From Coprenecus sp964640305 (GTDB lineage: Bacteria > Bacteroidota > Bacteroidia > Bacteroidales > UBA932): a stretch of DNA of 27,395 nt. Position numbers and translations under genes: made by a program. A model generated the notes under the pieces. The model was not told the DNA's origin, did no database searches, and worked only from the letters and a program-made list of their open reading frames with translations. Shown here one piece after another: positions 1-8,062 of the stretch (its first letter is position 1; each line of letters opens with the position of its first letter). The stretch is taken from positions 1-27,395 of the forward strand of contig CAZXFF010000025.1 in the NCBI GenBank assembly GCA_964640305.1, given 5' to 3'.

Positions 1-52
1 TACCTATCCACTGACAATTATTAACCTGTCCAACTTTTTTGGTACACCTCAG

Positions 53-207
53 ACTTTGCATAGAGGCAAATCTTTAACGCACTGGTTATTAGATGGATGC
101 AAAAGTGGTTCTATGCAAAGTGTCCTGCGAGAAACCTTCTCGCAGGGGGTGCGCAGAATACGTGTTGCCACAACGCCCACTATTCGGCATATTCCGGGCG
201 GTGTGGA
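53..207 (-). repeat. Composite structured intergenic repeat, copy A
   Basis: Read on the minus strand it consists of a 40-nt quasi-palindrome (207-168), a perfect 10-bp hairpin with a 3-nt loop (146-124), and a 69-nt element (121-53) whose ends are a perfect 12-bp inverted repeat (ACTTTGCATAGA at 53-64, TCTATGCAAAGT at 110-121). The same three parts in the same order occur on the plus strand at 20947-21116. By hand alignment the 40-nt parts match at 37 of 40 positions and the 69-nt parts at 50 of 69 without gaps. The hairpin stems differ in sequence but both fold. No coding capacity is evident. It could be a MITE-like element or a structured RNA. Confidence 0.7.
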
Positions 208-418
208 TTGTGAGCGGATGACTCGGTAGGTGCGGAAATGGGTGGTGAATGGGATGCGGATAGGAAGTTGCTGGTCTTCTAGCCACTTTGAATGCAAGTG
301 GTCGCAGAAGGTCCAGTGCTGGCGGGTTTATATATGTGAGTCTTTCCATGCAAAGTCTGTGGAGAGGGAGCAATAGTCGTGTTCTATGTGGGTGGATGCA
401 TATGATCCGGAACGACAG

Positions 419-456
419 GAAAAAGAAAAGCCCGAACCGTTAATGATTCAGGCTTT
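419..456 (-). terminator. Rho-independent terminator of tRNA-Ser
   Basis: On the minus strand, directly after the tRNA, AAAGCCTGAA (456-447) pairs with TTCGGGCTTT (436-427) with one G-T wobble and a 10-nt loop. A T-rich run (TTTTCTTTTTCC) follows. Confidence 0.8.
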
Positions 457-457
457 G

Positions 458-544
458 CGGTGAGGGGGGGATTCGAACCCCCGGTACGGTTACCCGTACG
501 GCAGTTTAGCAAACTGCTGGTTTAAGCCACTCACCCACCTCACC
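458..544 (-). tRNA. tRNA-Ser (anticodon GCT)
   Basis: The 87-nt minus-strand sequence has a 7-bp acceptor stem (GGTGAGG with CCTCACC), a discriminator G, an anticodon arm GCAGT/ACTGC around a TTGCTAA loop (anticodon GCT, reading AGC/AGU), a long class II variable arm (GTACGG/CCGTAC) and a T arm with the canonical GGTTCGAATCC core. The CCA end is not encoded. A Bacteroidota-type promoter lies about 25 bp upstream and a terminator follows directly, so it is probably a single transcription unit. Confidence 0.95.
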
Positions 545-568
545 GGGGTGTGATACTTAAAAGGAATG

Positions 569-599
569 CAAAAATAATCTAAATTTGATGAAATACAAA
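569..599 (-). promoter_or_regulatory. Promoter of tRNA-Ser
   Basis: On the minus strand TTTG (599-596), 19 bp, then TATTTTTG (576-569). This matches the Bacteroidota primary sigma consensus TTTG-N19-21-TANNTTTG and sits just upstream of the tRNA. Confidence 0.65.
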
Positions 600-617
600 A
601 AATACTTGTGGCAACTT

Positions 618-2347
618 CTATTTTACGGTGTGCTTTGACATTTCTTCAAAATATTGGGATGGAGACAGATTTGTAATCATTTTGAATTGTCTGAAGAATG
701 AGCTTCTGGATGTGAATCCGGCTTTCTGCCACATGTCATCCAGTTTTGAATATTGTATTTTCTTCATTTGTTCGATGAAGTAGTTGATTCTGTATTCAGA
801 GACCATGGTAGGGAAATTTGTACCGTAATACTTATTGATGGAAGCTGAGAGCTGGGAACGGTTGCAGTAAACCATTCTTGATAGCTCCAGCAGTGTGAAG
901 TTAGGGTTCAGGTATGGTTTCAGATTCTCCATAACGTCCTTGACTCTTTCGTAAATTTCATTGAGTGTTCCAGTCTCTTCAATGTCATTGTATTCCCTGT
1001 CATTTTCACCGTTTTCCTCAGTTCCCCGATTCTCTTCAATGACTTCATTGTCTTTTCCGTAATCGACAACAGCTGTGTTGCCTGCTTCAAAGTCCTTATG
1101 GTTCATAGATAGCTCCCATAGTCTTAGTCTTCTCTGGTATTCCTCGTAGATAGCCCGCTGCTTGTTTCTGGATATTTTCAGTTTGTACCAGAGATATGTG
1201 ACCGCAATCAGAAGGATTATGACTATTCCGCTTATTATCAGGTGCAGGATTCTTGACCGAAGTATAGTGTTTTCTGCCATCTGCAGCTTGTAATTCTGCC
1301 TTTCCGACTCGAATTTTGCATTCCAGTAGGTCATACCGCGTTCCGATACCATCTGGTGACGGTATTTTGTGGTTGCATACCATTCGGGTACGATATCCAT
1401 TATCCTCTCTTCAATACTGAATTCAAGGTATTTCTGGAGTATACCGCTATATACTTCATTGCGTATTATCAAAGGTTCCTGCTCAACCATTGAAAGTGCC
1501 TTGTCAAAGTATTTTATAGCCACCTCTATATTTCCTAGAGTTGCGTATGCCCTGCCGATATTATAAGGAATATACGACATCCCTTCTTTTCCTGCATACT
1601 TGTCACCGTATTTGCTCCAAATCCGTTTGAGCCGTCCGATTTCTATTGCAGCCGAATCCGGGTCCGTGGAATAAATGTTCCCTGCATATGCTTCCAAGGC
1701 ATATTCGAGGTGCGGAATTCCGGCAGGAAGATACATCCGGGCAAGATTGGAGTATTTGTATGCGGCAACTTTACTGCTGTCTTCATTGTCGATCCTGTCC
1801 ATTATCCATGCTTTGGTTATATATGCCTTTGTAAGCAATACGGAATCCCTGATGGGAGTTGCAGCCTCAATAGCGTAGTCAGCATACTGGTTTGCCTGCC
1901 TGTACATGGCATAATTGAAGTATAGGGATGCCAGGGAAGTGGAGATATGTACGTAGGCTTCCTTAAACCTGGAACCGTTGTACAAGGTTACACCTTTGTC
2001 CAGCACGTTGAAGGCATTTCCCAAGTCATCTTTTGCAATGTAAAGGTGTGCGCATGTGGCGTAATGGCGTGCCTGTTTATGTGCCTGTTCTTCCGTAAGT
2101 GCATCTTGTGGATAATCCAGTATTTTTTTGCCAAAGGCAATATGGAGTCCACAGCGGACAGGCTGAATGAGTCGTATCTCCCCAGTATATTCTCATATAT
2201 GTCGAACTCAGTGCGTAGCTGTCTCAATTCGTCATCGGTATATGTCTGGACCCTTGTACCGTCTGTTTTTCTTGCACATGAAGACAGAAGCAGTATTGCC
2301 AAGGAGATTCCGATCCTCAGTATGAATCCAAATGTACGTCCTGCCAT
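618..2347 (-). CDS. TPR membrane regulator with AraC-type HTH, frameshifted
   Basis: Probable membrane-bound transcription regulator. Restoring one base in the 7-A run at 2123-2129 joins two frames into a protein of about 576 residues. It has an N-terminal signal with lipobox-like LLSSC, a helical TPR-like sensor region (about 30-350), one membrane segment (about 367-389, ending LWYKLK), a basic/coiled stretch, and an AraC-family DNA-binding domain (about 475-570). As sequenced, the upstream frame (start 2347) ends at 1988 after 119 residues, while the downstream frame reads through without its signal peptide. Upstream of the conventional restart, the downstream frame continues with TPR-like sequence back to the A run, so the true gene crosses it. 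The layout (periplasmic TPR, membrane helix, cytoplasmic HTH) is familiar from Bacteroidota regulators next to fimbrial loci. Its divergent position suggests control of the fimbrial operon (inference). Alternatives are a pseudogene or a sequencing error. Confidence 0.8.
2123..2129 (-). other. A7 homopolymer at the frameshift
   Basis: On the coding (minus) strand the sequence GC-A7-TAC is read as GCA AAA AAA TAC in the signal-peptide frame. The TPR/HTH frame needs GCA AAA AAA ATA, that is eight A's or a -1 slip. A AAA AAA is a slippery heptamer of the kind used in -1 frameshifting, and such runs are also prone to replication slippage. Confidence 0.75.
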
Positions 2348-2445
2348 GTTGTGTTACTATAAGTTATAGGTGTATGGTTTAAAATTATAAAAAAGTATCA
2401 AAAAAACAAAAAATACATTATGGGACTCCAATGCTGCTGAATAGA

Positions 2446-2508
2446 TGTCCCGGTTTGTATATTTCAATCCGTTGAATTTTAAACCGGTTTGGGACAGTGT
2501 TAATTTTG
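2446..2508 (+). promoter_or_regulatory. Fimbrial operon promoter with nested inverted repeats
   Basis: TGTCCC (2446-2451) is the inverted partner of GGGACA (2491-2496). Inside lie GGTTT (2452-2456) and the perfect palindrome AAACCGGTTT (2481-2490), and at the centre a TTCAA/TTGAA hairpin (2463-2467, 2472-2476). TAATTTTG (2501-2508) matches the -7 element TANNTTTG and would start transcription about 15 bp before the ATG at 2529. No clear -33 TTTG is present. That would fit a promoter needing an activator bound at the inverted repeat (inference). Confidence 0.5.
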
Positions 2509-2528
2509 TAAAAATTTTTCCGTAAAAC

Positions 2529-3860
2529 ATGCCTAAACTAAGATTCATCATTGCGCTAAGTGCATTGATCCTGCTTATGTTCTGGATTCCGTCAAATGTA
2601 TTGGCAAAATCCAGGGCAGGCAATATGTATGCATCAGGGGCCTTGTCTATGGATAGGGACTCCATGGTGGTCTGGGTATCCGACACGTTACGGATTGAAT
2701 ACCGTCTCGGACACCGGTATGTGGATACTACATACAAAGCGAACAGTGTAGACCTCCAGAGGTTCATTTCTTTCATAACAGAAGAGCTTGGTACGGACCG
2801 TGTGGAAAAGATAGTAGTGCATTCGTATGCTTCCCCAGACGGAAGCAACCGGCACAATATCCGTCTTTCCGGAATCAGGACAGACTCCCTTGCCTCCTGG
2901 ATCCAGAGAAATACCGGTATATCCCCCGAGAAGATAGAAAAGCGTTCCGGCGGGATCGGATGGGATATCCTTAGGGACGAGATAGCGGCATCCGATATCG
3001 AACACAAGGATGAAGTGCTGGATATAATCGACAGTACTCCCGATTTTGTGCTGGACGCGAAGGGGAACATAGTGACAGGACGGAAGAAAAAGCTCATGGA
3101 TTTGAGGGGAGGAAGGGTTTACAATTCCATAAAAGAGACGGTTTTCCCTTCTGTAAGGGCAGGTAAGGCGGTACTGTATTTCCGGAATCCAATACTCCAG
3201 GAACGCAGTATGCAGCTGATGCCGGCACCGTCATTCGCCTCTGTATTGCCTTATGAGGCCCCAGTGCTTGAAAGACCAATGCTGACCCCCACGCAGTTCC
3301 CTCCGGTAATGCCGGACCTGACCTGTTCATACAGGTGGGCCCTGAAGACCAATCTGCTGTACTATGCCATACTGATGCCGTCCCTCGAGCTGGAATATGC
3401 CATCGACAGGAACTGGTCAGTAGCGGCAGTAGGAGATCTGGCATGGTGGAGTATCAAGCCAAAGCACAAATACTACCAGGTGGCCGTAATTTATCCGGAA
3501 GCACGCTGGTGGTTCAAGACCAAAGACTATTTCCACGGACATTATCTCGGCGTTTTTGCCGGCGGGACGTGGTATGACCTGGAGAACGGAGGCCGCGGAT
3601 ACAAGGGTGAGGGCGGATTCGCAGGTATCAGCTACGGCTATATGTTCCCCATAACGAAACACCTGTCGTTCGATGCGGAGATCGGAGCCGGATATCTCTT
3701 TACCGAATACGAGGAGTATCTGCCCGTGCCTTATGAAGGAACTACACACTATGTATATCAGCAAACATCCAGACTGCATTATTTCGGTCCATTGAAACTG
3801 AAGTTCTCACTGGCATGGCGTTTCGGAGCAGTCAATAAAAGCGGGAGGGCAGGAAAATGA
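2529..3860 (+). CDS. OmpA-like/DUF3575 outer membrane protein
   Basis: First gene of the fimbrial operon, 443 residues. A cleavable signal peptide (hydrophobic to about residue 26, ending VLA) is followed by a region resembling an OmpA-type domain (about 60-195, with IVVHSYASPDGS and N.RLS.IRTDSL). The C-terminal half (about 265-443) looks like DUF3575: TNLLYYAILMPSLELEY, GDLAWW, YPEARWWF, GHYLGVFAGG, a pattern of amphipathic strands consistent with a small beta-barrel. DUF3575 proteins commonly lead Bacteroidales fimbrial operons. A role in anchoring or assembling fimbriae at the outer membrane is inferred. It overlaps the next gene by 4 bp (ATGA), implying translational coupling. The first ATG after the promoter was chosen as the start. 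Confidence 0.85.
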   Translation: MPKLRFIIALSALILLMFWIPSNVLAKSRAGNMYASGALSMDRDSMVVWVSDTLRIEYRLGHRYVDTTYKANSVDLQRFISFITEELGTDRVEKIVVHSYASPDGSNRHNIRLSGIRTDSLASWIQRNTGISPEKIEKRSGGIGWDILRDEIAASDIEHKDEVLDIIDSTPDFVLDAKGNIVTGRKKKLMDLRGGRVYNSIKETVFPSVRAGKAVLYFRNPILQERSMQLMPAPSFASVLPYEAPVLERPMLTPTQFPPVMPDLTCSYRWALKTNLLYYAILMPSLELEYAIDRNWSVAAVGDLAWWSIKPKHKYYQVAVIYPEARWWFKTKDYFHGHYLGVFAGGTWYDLENGGRGYKGEGGFAGISYGYMFPITKHLSFDAEIGAGYLFTEYEEYLPVPYEGTTHYVYQQTSRLHYFGPLKLKFSLAWRFGAVNKSGRAGK

Positions 3861-4870
3861 GAAACAACATTCTGTATTTGATATCTGCAGCCCTGCTGCT
3901 TCTCCTTGCAACCGGCTGCCGCAAAGATCTTTGCTACGAACACGACAGGCATGGCCTGAGGGTTAGGGTCAACATGGTCAGCGAATGGGAGCAGGAGTGG
4001 GAAAGGAACGTGATCAAGAACTGGGAGGAACGTTGGCGTGGGGTTCTCGGTTTCGGGTATGACGACCTGCGTCCCGAAGCAGCTACCGGCATACGTGTCA
4101 GGGTGTTTACGGAAGACAAGCTTGACAACGAGATGAACCTGCAGTCCTACGGCGGAGAGCTGTATATGCGTCCCGGGCAGCATGACATCCTTTTCTACAA
4201 CAACGATACAGAGTATATAGTATTCGACGGTGAGGAATCCCTCGTGACCGCAACAGCCAGCACCAGGACCCGTACACGCTCTACTTATAACGGGCGGAAC
4301 GGGGACGAAAGGACGGTAAATGCCCCGGACCAGCTGTATGCTGCCTTCCTGCCGGATTACACAGCCGTAGAATCCCTGGAAATGACGGATCTGCCGGTAC
4401 AGATGAGACCGCTTACATACAAATATGTAGTGCATTTCATGTTCAAGAGCGGACTCCAGTATGTGGCTCTCGCCCGTGGAGCTTTGGCCGGAATGGCGGA
4501 AGGGGTATTCCTGCACAGCGGAGAGACGACTGAGGAGCCTGCGACAATCCTCTTCGATGACTGCATTGTAGACCAGGACCTGGGGGCCTATGCCATTGTC
4601 TATTCATTCGGAGTTCCCGGTGAAGTCCGGATACCGGAAGTCCCGCATGAGGGACATACGTTCATGCTGAACCTCGAAGTGATGCTGAAGAACGGGAAGA
4701 TAGTCTCGTTCGACTTCGATGTGACAGACCAGGTATCCAGCCAGCCGAGGGGAGGTATCATAGTCGTGGACAACATAGAAATCGATGATGCGGACGGGGC
4801 TCTCGGAGGAGGCTTCGACGTCGATGTGGACGGATGGGGAGACTATGAGGATATAGAACTGCCATTGTAA
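3857..4870 (+). CDS. DUF5119-like fimbrial operon lipoprotein
   Basis: 337-residue lipoprotein with a signal ending in lipobox LATGC (Cys21). The early region (W..EWERN, NWEERW) and the layout resemble DUF5119 proteins, which sit beside fimbrillin genes in Bacteroidales. A threonine/arginine cluster STRTRTRS lies near residue 140, and an acidic/glycine-rich tail (DVDVDGWGDYED) ends the protein. It overlaps the upstream gene by 4 bp and precedes the first fimbrillin by 52 bp. The biochemical function is unknown. An accessory or anchoring component of the fimbria is the likeliest role from context. The family name is recalled from sequence features and is less certain than the lipoprotein call. 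Confidence 0.75.
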   Translation: MRNNILYLISAALLLLLATGCRKDLCYEHDRHGLRVRVNMVSEWEQEWERNVIKNWEERWRGVLGFGYDDLRPEAATGIRVRVFTEDKLDNEMNLQSYGGELYMRPGQHDILFYNNDTEYIVFDGEESLVTATASTRTRTRSTYNGRNGDERTVNAPDQLYAAFLPDYTAVESLEMTDLPVQMRPLTYKYVVHFMFKSGLQYVALARGALAGMAEGVFLHSGETTEEPATILFDDCIVDQDLGAYAIVYSFGVPGEVRIPEVPHEGHTFMLNLEVMLKNGKIVSFDFDVTDQVSSQPRGGIIVVDNIEIDDADGALGGGFDVDVDGWGDYEDIELPL

Positions 4871-4922
4871 AGAAAGGAATCAAAACTAATAATAACTAAA
4901 GTACAACTAAATTAAAACTGTT

Positions 4923-5930
4923 ATGAAACGAATTCTAATTGCAATCTTGGGAGTAGCTGCACTGGCTGCATGTACCAAGACAGAAGTTGTTTCCATCTCG
5001 GAAGGAAACACTATCAAGTTCGACAATGCCTTTGTCGGAAATCCAACCAAGGCCGGTCTGCCTGCTGGGGATCAGGTAACGACTGATAACATCAAGCATT
5101 TCTTCGTTTATGCAAATACGGCAGACGAAGTAGTATTTGATGAGGAAAAAGTGTATGAATCCGGTGGTATGTGGGTTTATGATAACCTGAAGAAGTGGGA
5201 GTCAGGTAAAACTTACAAATTCGCGGCATTTGCTGTGAAAGACGACAATACTCCTTCTCTTCCTGCTGCGGTCGGTACAGCGTCTTTCGATTATGATAGT
5301 CACACACTTACAATTGCTGATTACATTTCAGACAATGTCAATCAGAGGGATTTGCTTATGGCAACATCTAGCCAGACTCTGAATTCTCAAAATGAACCTG
5401 TGGAATTCACATTCAAACATGCCCTCTCAATGGTGAAGTTTACTTTCAAGAGCAGTCTGGGTGATAGAAATCCTATTACGATTAGTGATTTCAAGATTAC
5501 AGGTGTAAACACAAAAGGTACTGCAACAATAGGAACTGCTAATACAGTTGACTGGACAGCTTCGTCAGATCCTGCTACAACAGGAACAGAATTTACAGAT
5601 GATGCATGGGAAGATGTAACAACCACCAAGTCTCAGTCTTCCGACGAATTTGTGTTTATTCCTCAGGGAGGAACAGATGCAGCAGTTACTGTGACTGTAT
5701 CGTTCAAAGCTACTATTACTGTTGAGTCAGGATCTATTGAAAAGAATCTTACTGCTATAATTAATTTGAATTCTGAAGAAACAAAATGGAAACCCGGTCT
5801 CAGATACAATTACATCGCTACTATCACCGGAACTGATATGGATGTAATTGAATTTGCTCCTCCTGTAGTGGTCGAATGGCCTGCTGATTATATAGATGAC
5901 CCTGATAATGATCTGACACCTGGTGCTTAA
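4923..5930 (+). CDS. Mfa-like fimbrillin, probable major subunit
   Basis: 335-residue fimbrillin-type lipoprotein. The signal MKRILIAILGVAALAAC has Cys17 as the lipidation site. A TKA motif at 42-44 sits where related type V pilins carry the trypsin-like maturation site (TRA in many relatives). The family hallmark F.H.LS.VKFTFKS follows mid-protein, then a C-terminal strand-rich domain (LRYNYIATITGTDM). Type V pilins cross the outer membrane as lipoproteins and polymerise by strand exchange after N-terminal cleavage (family knowledge). Its codons are visibly richer in A/T at third positions than those of its neighbours, as often seen in highly expressed genes. It is the first pilin gene and a strong hairpin follows it, so I infer that it is the main structural subunit. 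Confidence 0.85.
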   Translation: MKRILIAILGVAALAACTKTEVVSISEGNTIKFDNAFVGNPTKAGLPAGDQVTTDNIKHFFVYANTADEVVFDEEKVYESGGMWVYDNLKKWESGKTYKFAAFAVKDDNTPSLPAAVGTASFDYDSHTLTIADYISDNVNQRDLLMATSSQTLNSQNEPVEFTFKHALSMVKFTFKSSLGDRNPITISDFKITGVNTKGTATIGTANTVDWTASSDPATTGTEFTDDAWEDVTTTKSQSSDEFVFIPQGGTDAAVTVTVSFKATITVESGSIEKNLTAIINLNSEETKWKPGLRYNYIATITGTDMDVIEFAPPVVVEWPADYIDDPDNDLTPGA

Positions 5931-5937
5931 TCATGCA

Positions 5938-5955
5938 AAATGGTCTGAACCATTT
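5938..5955 (+). other. Small hairpin after the first fimbrillin gene
   Basis: AAATGGT (5938-5944) and ACCATTT (5949-5955) form a 7-bp stem with loop CTGA, starting 7 bp after the stop codon at 5930. It precedes the larger hairpin at 5973-6005 and may protect the 3' end of a processed mRNA. Confidence 0.5.
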
Positions 5956-5972
5956 ATAGTAAAACAAATACA

Positions 5973-6005
5973 GGCCGGGCGGGGTTGAATGTTCCCCTCC
6001 CGGTC
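5973..6005 (+). promoter_or_regulatory. Strong GC hairpin between the two fimbrillins
   Basis: GGCCGGGCGGGG (5973-5984) pairs with CCCCTCCCGGTC (5994-6005) with one mismatch and one G-T wobble around a 9-nt loop. No T run follows, so it is not a classical terminator. It more likely stabilises or partially terminates the mRNA behind the first pilin gene. Confidence 0.6.
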
Positions 6006-6025
6006 ACAAAACAAAAAAGAGAGTT

Positions 6026-6982
6026 ATGGATACCGTATTTAAAACAGGTTTGCTTGCAGCAGTGTCGATGGTGGCAGTTTCCTGTATATCCCGATACAAT
6101 GTCGAGGAATATGCAGGGGCGATAGCTTTCCGGCAGATTGAGGCAGAAACGAAAGCCATAGTCAACGGAACACAGTTGCCGTCCGGCAGCAGTTTCAGGG
6201 TGTGGGGTGGAAATAAGGGGTCTGTAAAAAATGTTTTCGACGGTGTTCCTGTTACGGAAAATTCCGGAGTCTGGAGCTACGGTGACGATTTGCGTTTCTG
6301 GGAGTTCGGAGAGACCTATTCTTTCCATGCCGTATATCCGGCTGAAACCGGTACCGGCATGTCCGTATCCGATGACGGGACGATAACCGTAACTTCATTC
6401 GACTGTTCGAAGACCGGAGCAGATGCCGTGGACCTTATGACAGCGGCAAAGACAGGCATAAAATATAATGAGGGAGAAAAGCCCCAACCGGTTGCACTCA
6501 CATTCAGACATGAGCTGGCGAGGCTGAAATTTACGGTCAAATCGGACAATACCATTGCTACTATCACAGGTTTCAAGCTATATGGTGTCAATTATAAGGG
6601 AACTCTGGAGCGGCCTGTATCAGAATCAGAGGCTGCAAATTGGACATCTCTACAAGCATGCACAGATACGGACACTCCCTTCAAGTCAAACGACTCCTTT
6701 ACCTTTAACACTACAAGCGGATGGGAGAAAGTGATTTTCGAAGACCTGATGCTCATTCCAGACTTGGACCTTACGGATGCGAACCTGTATATTGAATACC
6801 ATTATCCGGGCGAGACGGCAGACAGGACGGCCACAGTACCGTTGAAGACCTCTGCTTCAACGGTGGGCAAGTGGGAAGCCGGCAAGAGTTACAGCTATAC
6901 GCTGACCATAAAAGGAGCTTCCCTTGAGATGGTTGTATCCGTCAATCCATGGGAAGAAAAGAATACATCAGTATCATGGTAA
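6026..6982 (+). CDS. Mfa-like fimbrillin, second subunit
   Basis: 318-residue lipoprotein paralogous to the upstream fimbrillin. The signal ends in lipobox AVSC (Cys20), and a TKA motif lies at residues 42-44, the same position as in the neighbour. Shared landmarks are GVWSYGDDLRFWEFGETY near the N-terminal third (compare GMWVYDNLKKWESGKTY upstream), the hallmark LTFRHELARLKFTVKS, and GKWEAGKSYSYTLTIKG near the C-terminus, finishing with NPWEEK. Sequence divergence from the first copy suggests a separate role, for example a minor shaft or capping subunit, rather than a recent duplicate. It lies 95 bp after the first fimbrillin behind a strong hairpin and 15 bp before the next gene. Confidence 0.83.
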   Translation: MDTVFKTGLLAAVSMVAVSCISRYNVEEYAGAIAFRQIEAETKAIVNGTQLPSGSSFRVWGGNKGSVKNVFDGVPVTENSGVWSYGDDLRFWEFGETYSFHAVYPAETGTGMSVSDDGTITVTSFDCSKTGADAVDLMTAAKTGIKYNEGEKPQPVALTFRHELARLKFTVKSDNTIATITGFKLYGVNYKGTLERPVSESEAANWTSLQACTDTDTPFKSNDSFTFNTTSGWEKVIFEDLMLIPDLDLTDANLYIEYHYPGETADRTATVPLKTSASTVGKWEAGKSYSYTLTIKGASLEMVVSVNPWEEKNTSVSW

Positions 6983-6997
6983 TAAAATAAGACAGAG

Positions 6998-8035
6998 ATG
7001 AAGAATTCGGCATATTGTTTACGACTGTTGTTGTCAGTTTCTTTTCTGACATTGCTTCTGGCCTCCTGTTCCATCACCGATGATCCGATGAGGGGAGGGA
7101 CTGCGACTTTGGTTCTGGATGTACCGATGCTGCAGACCTCGACCAGGGCCACGGTGGAAGGAGATGACGAAGAAAATGCCATATACAATCTGCGGGTTGT
7201 CATCCTGTCCCAGGGAGCAAAAAGCATCAACAAGACATTTTCCCAAGCTGACCTGCAGGCAGGTACTCCGTTGAGAATAGAAAATGTACCCGTAGGCCCG
7301 GCACAGATGTACGTCATTGCAAATGAGGGCAGCCTTGGAAAGGATTACACAAACCTTTCAGACCTTCAAAAAGATGTGGCACCTGTAGGGGAGAACAAGA
7401 AAGTCTTGATAAAGGATGAACCCCGTACATACTTCCCTAAGAGACGTTCGGAGCTGAATAAAGAAATAGCAGACAATGAAGGAACAAAAGGCCTGCCCAT
7501 GAGCTGGATGGATAAATCTCTGACCATTGAGCCGCCTAGTGATACACCACAAACTATTTCGGTGAATCTGGTTCGTACGGTAGCGAAGCTGAACATACTG
7601 ATGAGCAATGCCCTGACAGAATCAATCACCATTGACCGGATGTCGTTTGGCGAGTTCTTTGGTAATTGTCTCTACCTCTTTGCAGAACAAAACCTAGATG
7701 TGCCAGGCGATACGGAATATGTATCCAAGGAATACACAGGTCTGAGCATCGAGATAGCGGGTGGCGGGACCGCCCAGCTGGTACTCTATACCTATCCGTC
7801 ATTTGCATGGACGAATCCGGTGGAGGCTTCGCCCTACACCATTGGGTTTCATACACAGGCAGGAAAAGATTATCTGCCTCAATCTTTTGTGAACAGCTAC
7901 GGTGCCCTCAACTCTATAGCCCGCAACACACAGGTCAACATACATGCCGTTCTCAGCGCGCCGGCCAATGTGCAGATAAACTTCGAGGTAGTACCTTGGA
8001 TAGAGAAGAGCGTTGAGGTTCCGCCGTTCAATTGA
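6998..8035 (+). CDS. FimA/Mfa-type fimbrial subunit lipoprotein
   Basis: 345-residue lipoprotein (lipobox LLASC, Cys24). The N-terminal domain resembles FimA-type pilins: IYNLRVVILSQG, then IENVPVGPAQMYVIANEGSLG. A TRA motif at 49-51 is the likely maturation site. The C-terminal domain contains LVRTVAKLNILMSN and ends FEVVPWIEK, the closing pattern often found in pilins of this group. It sits between the fimbrillin pair and the large DUF4906 gene (15 and 27 bp gaps), consistent with a minor or adaptor subunit linking shaft and tip (inference). Whether it belongs to the FimA or the FimB/Mfa2 anchor family cannot be settled by eye. Confidence 0.78.
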   Translation: MKNSAYCLRLLLSVSFLTLLLASCSITDDPMRGGTATLVLDVPMLQTSTRATVEGDDEENAIYNLRVVILSQGAKSINKTFSQADLQAGTPLRIENVPVGPAQMYVIANEGSLGKDYTNLSDLQKDVAPVGENKKVLIKDEPRTYFPKRRSELNKEIADNEGTKGLPMSWMDKSLTIEPPSDTPQTISVNLVRTVAKLNILMSNALTESITIDRMSFGEFFGNCLYLFAEQNLDVPGDTEYVSKEYTGLSIEIAGGGTAQLVLYTYPSFAWTNPVEASPYTIGFHTQAGKDYLPQSFVNSYGALNSIARNTQVNIHAVLSAPANVQINFEVVPWIEKSVEVPPFN

Positions 8036-8062
8036 TAAATGTACAGTGATTAATATACGGAA

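Larger units (their letters stand above)
1..457. other. Left-edge intergenic stretch without a gene
   Basis: No open frame here looks like a real protein. The stretch contains composite repeat copy A (53-207) and, close to the tRNA-Ser gene, that gene's terminator. Between 208 and 418 the plus strand is rich in G. A further ATGCAAAGT word near 349-357 may be a remnant of the 69-nt repeat end. I see nothing else that I can assign. Confidence 0.6.

Noticed and set aside
2357..3097. 246-residue minus-strand frame antisense to the DUF3575 gene
   Set aside because: Serine/arginine-rich low-quality translation with no domain; a shadow of the real gene.
3779..4516. 245-residue minus-strand frame antisense to the DUF5119-like gene
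   Set aside because: No recognisable motif or start context; it mirrors a well-supported lipoprotein gene.
5973..6005. Rho-independent terminator between fimbrillins
   Set aside because: No T run follows the stem, and the second fimbrillin clearly continues the operon.
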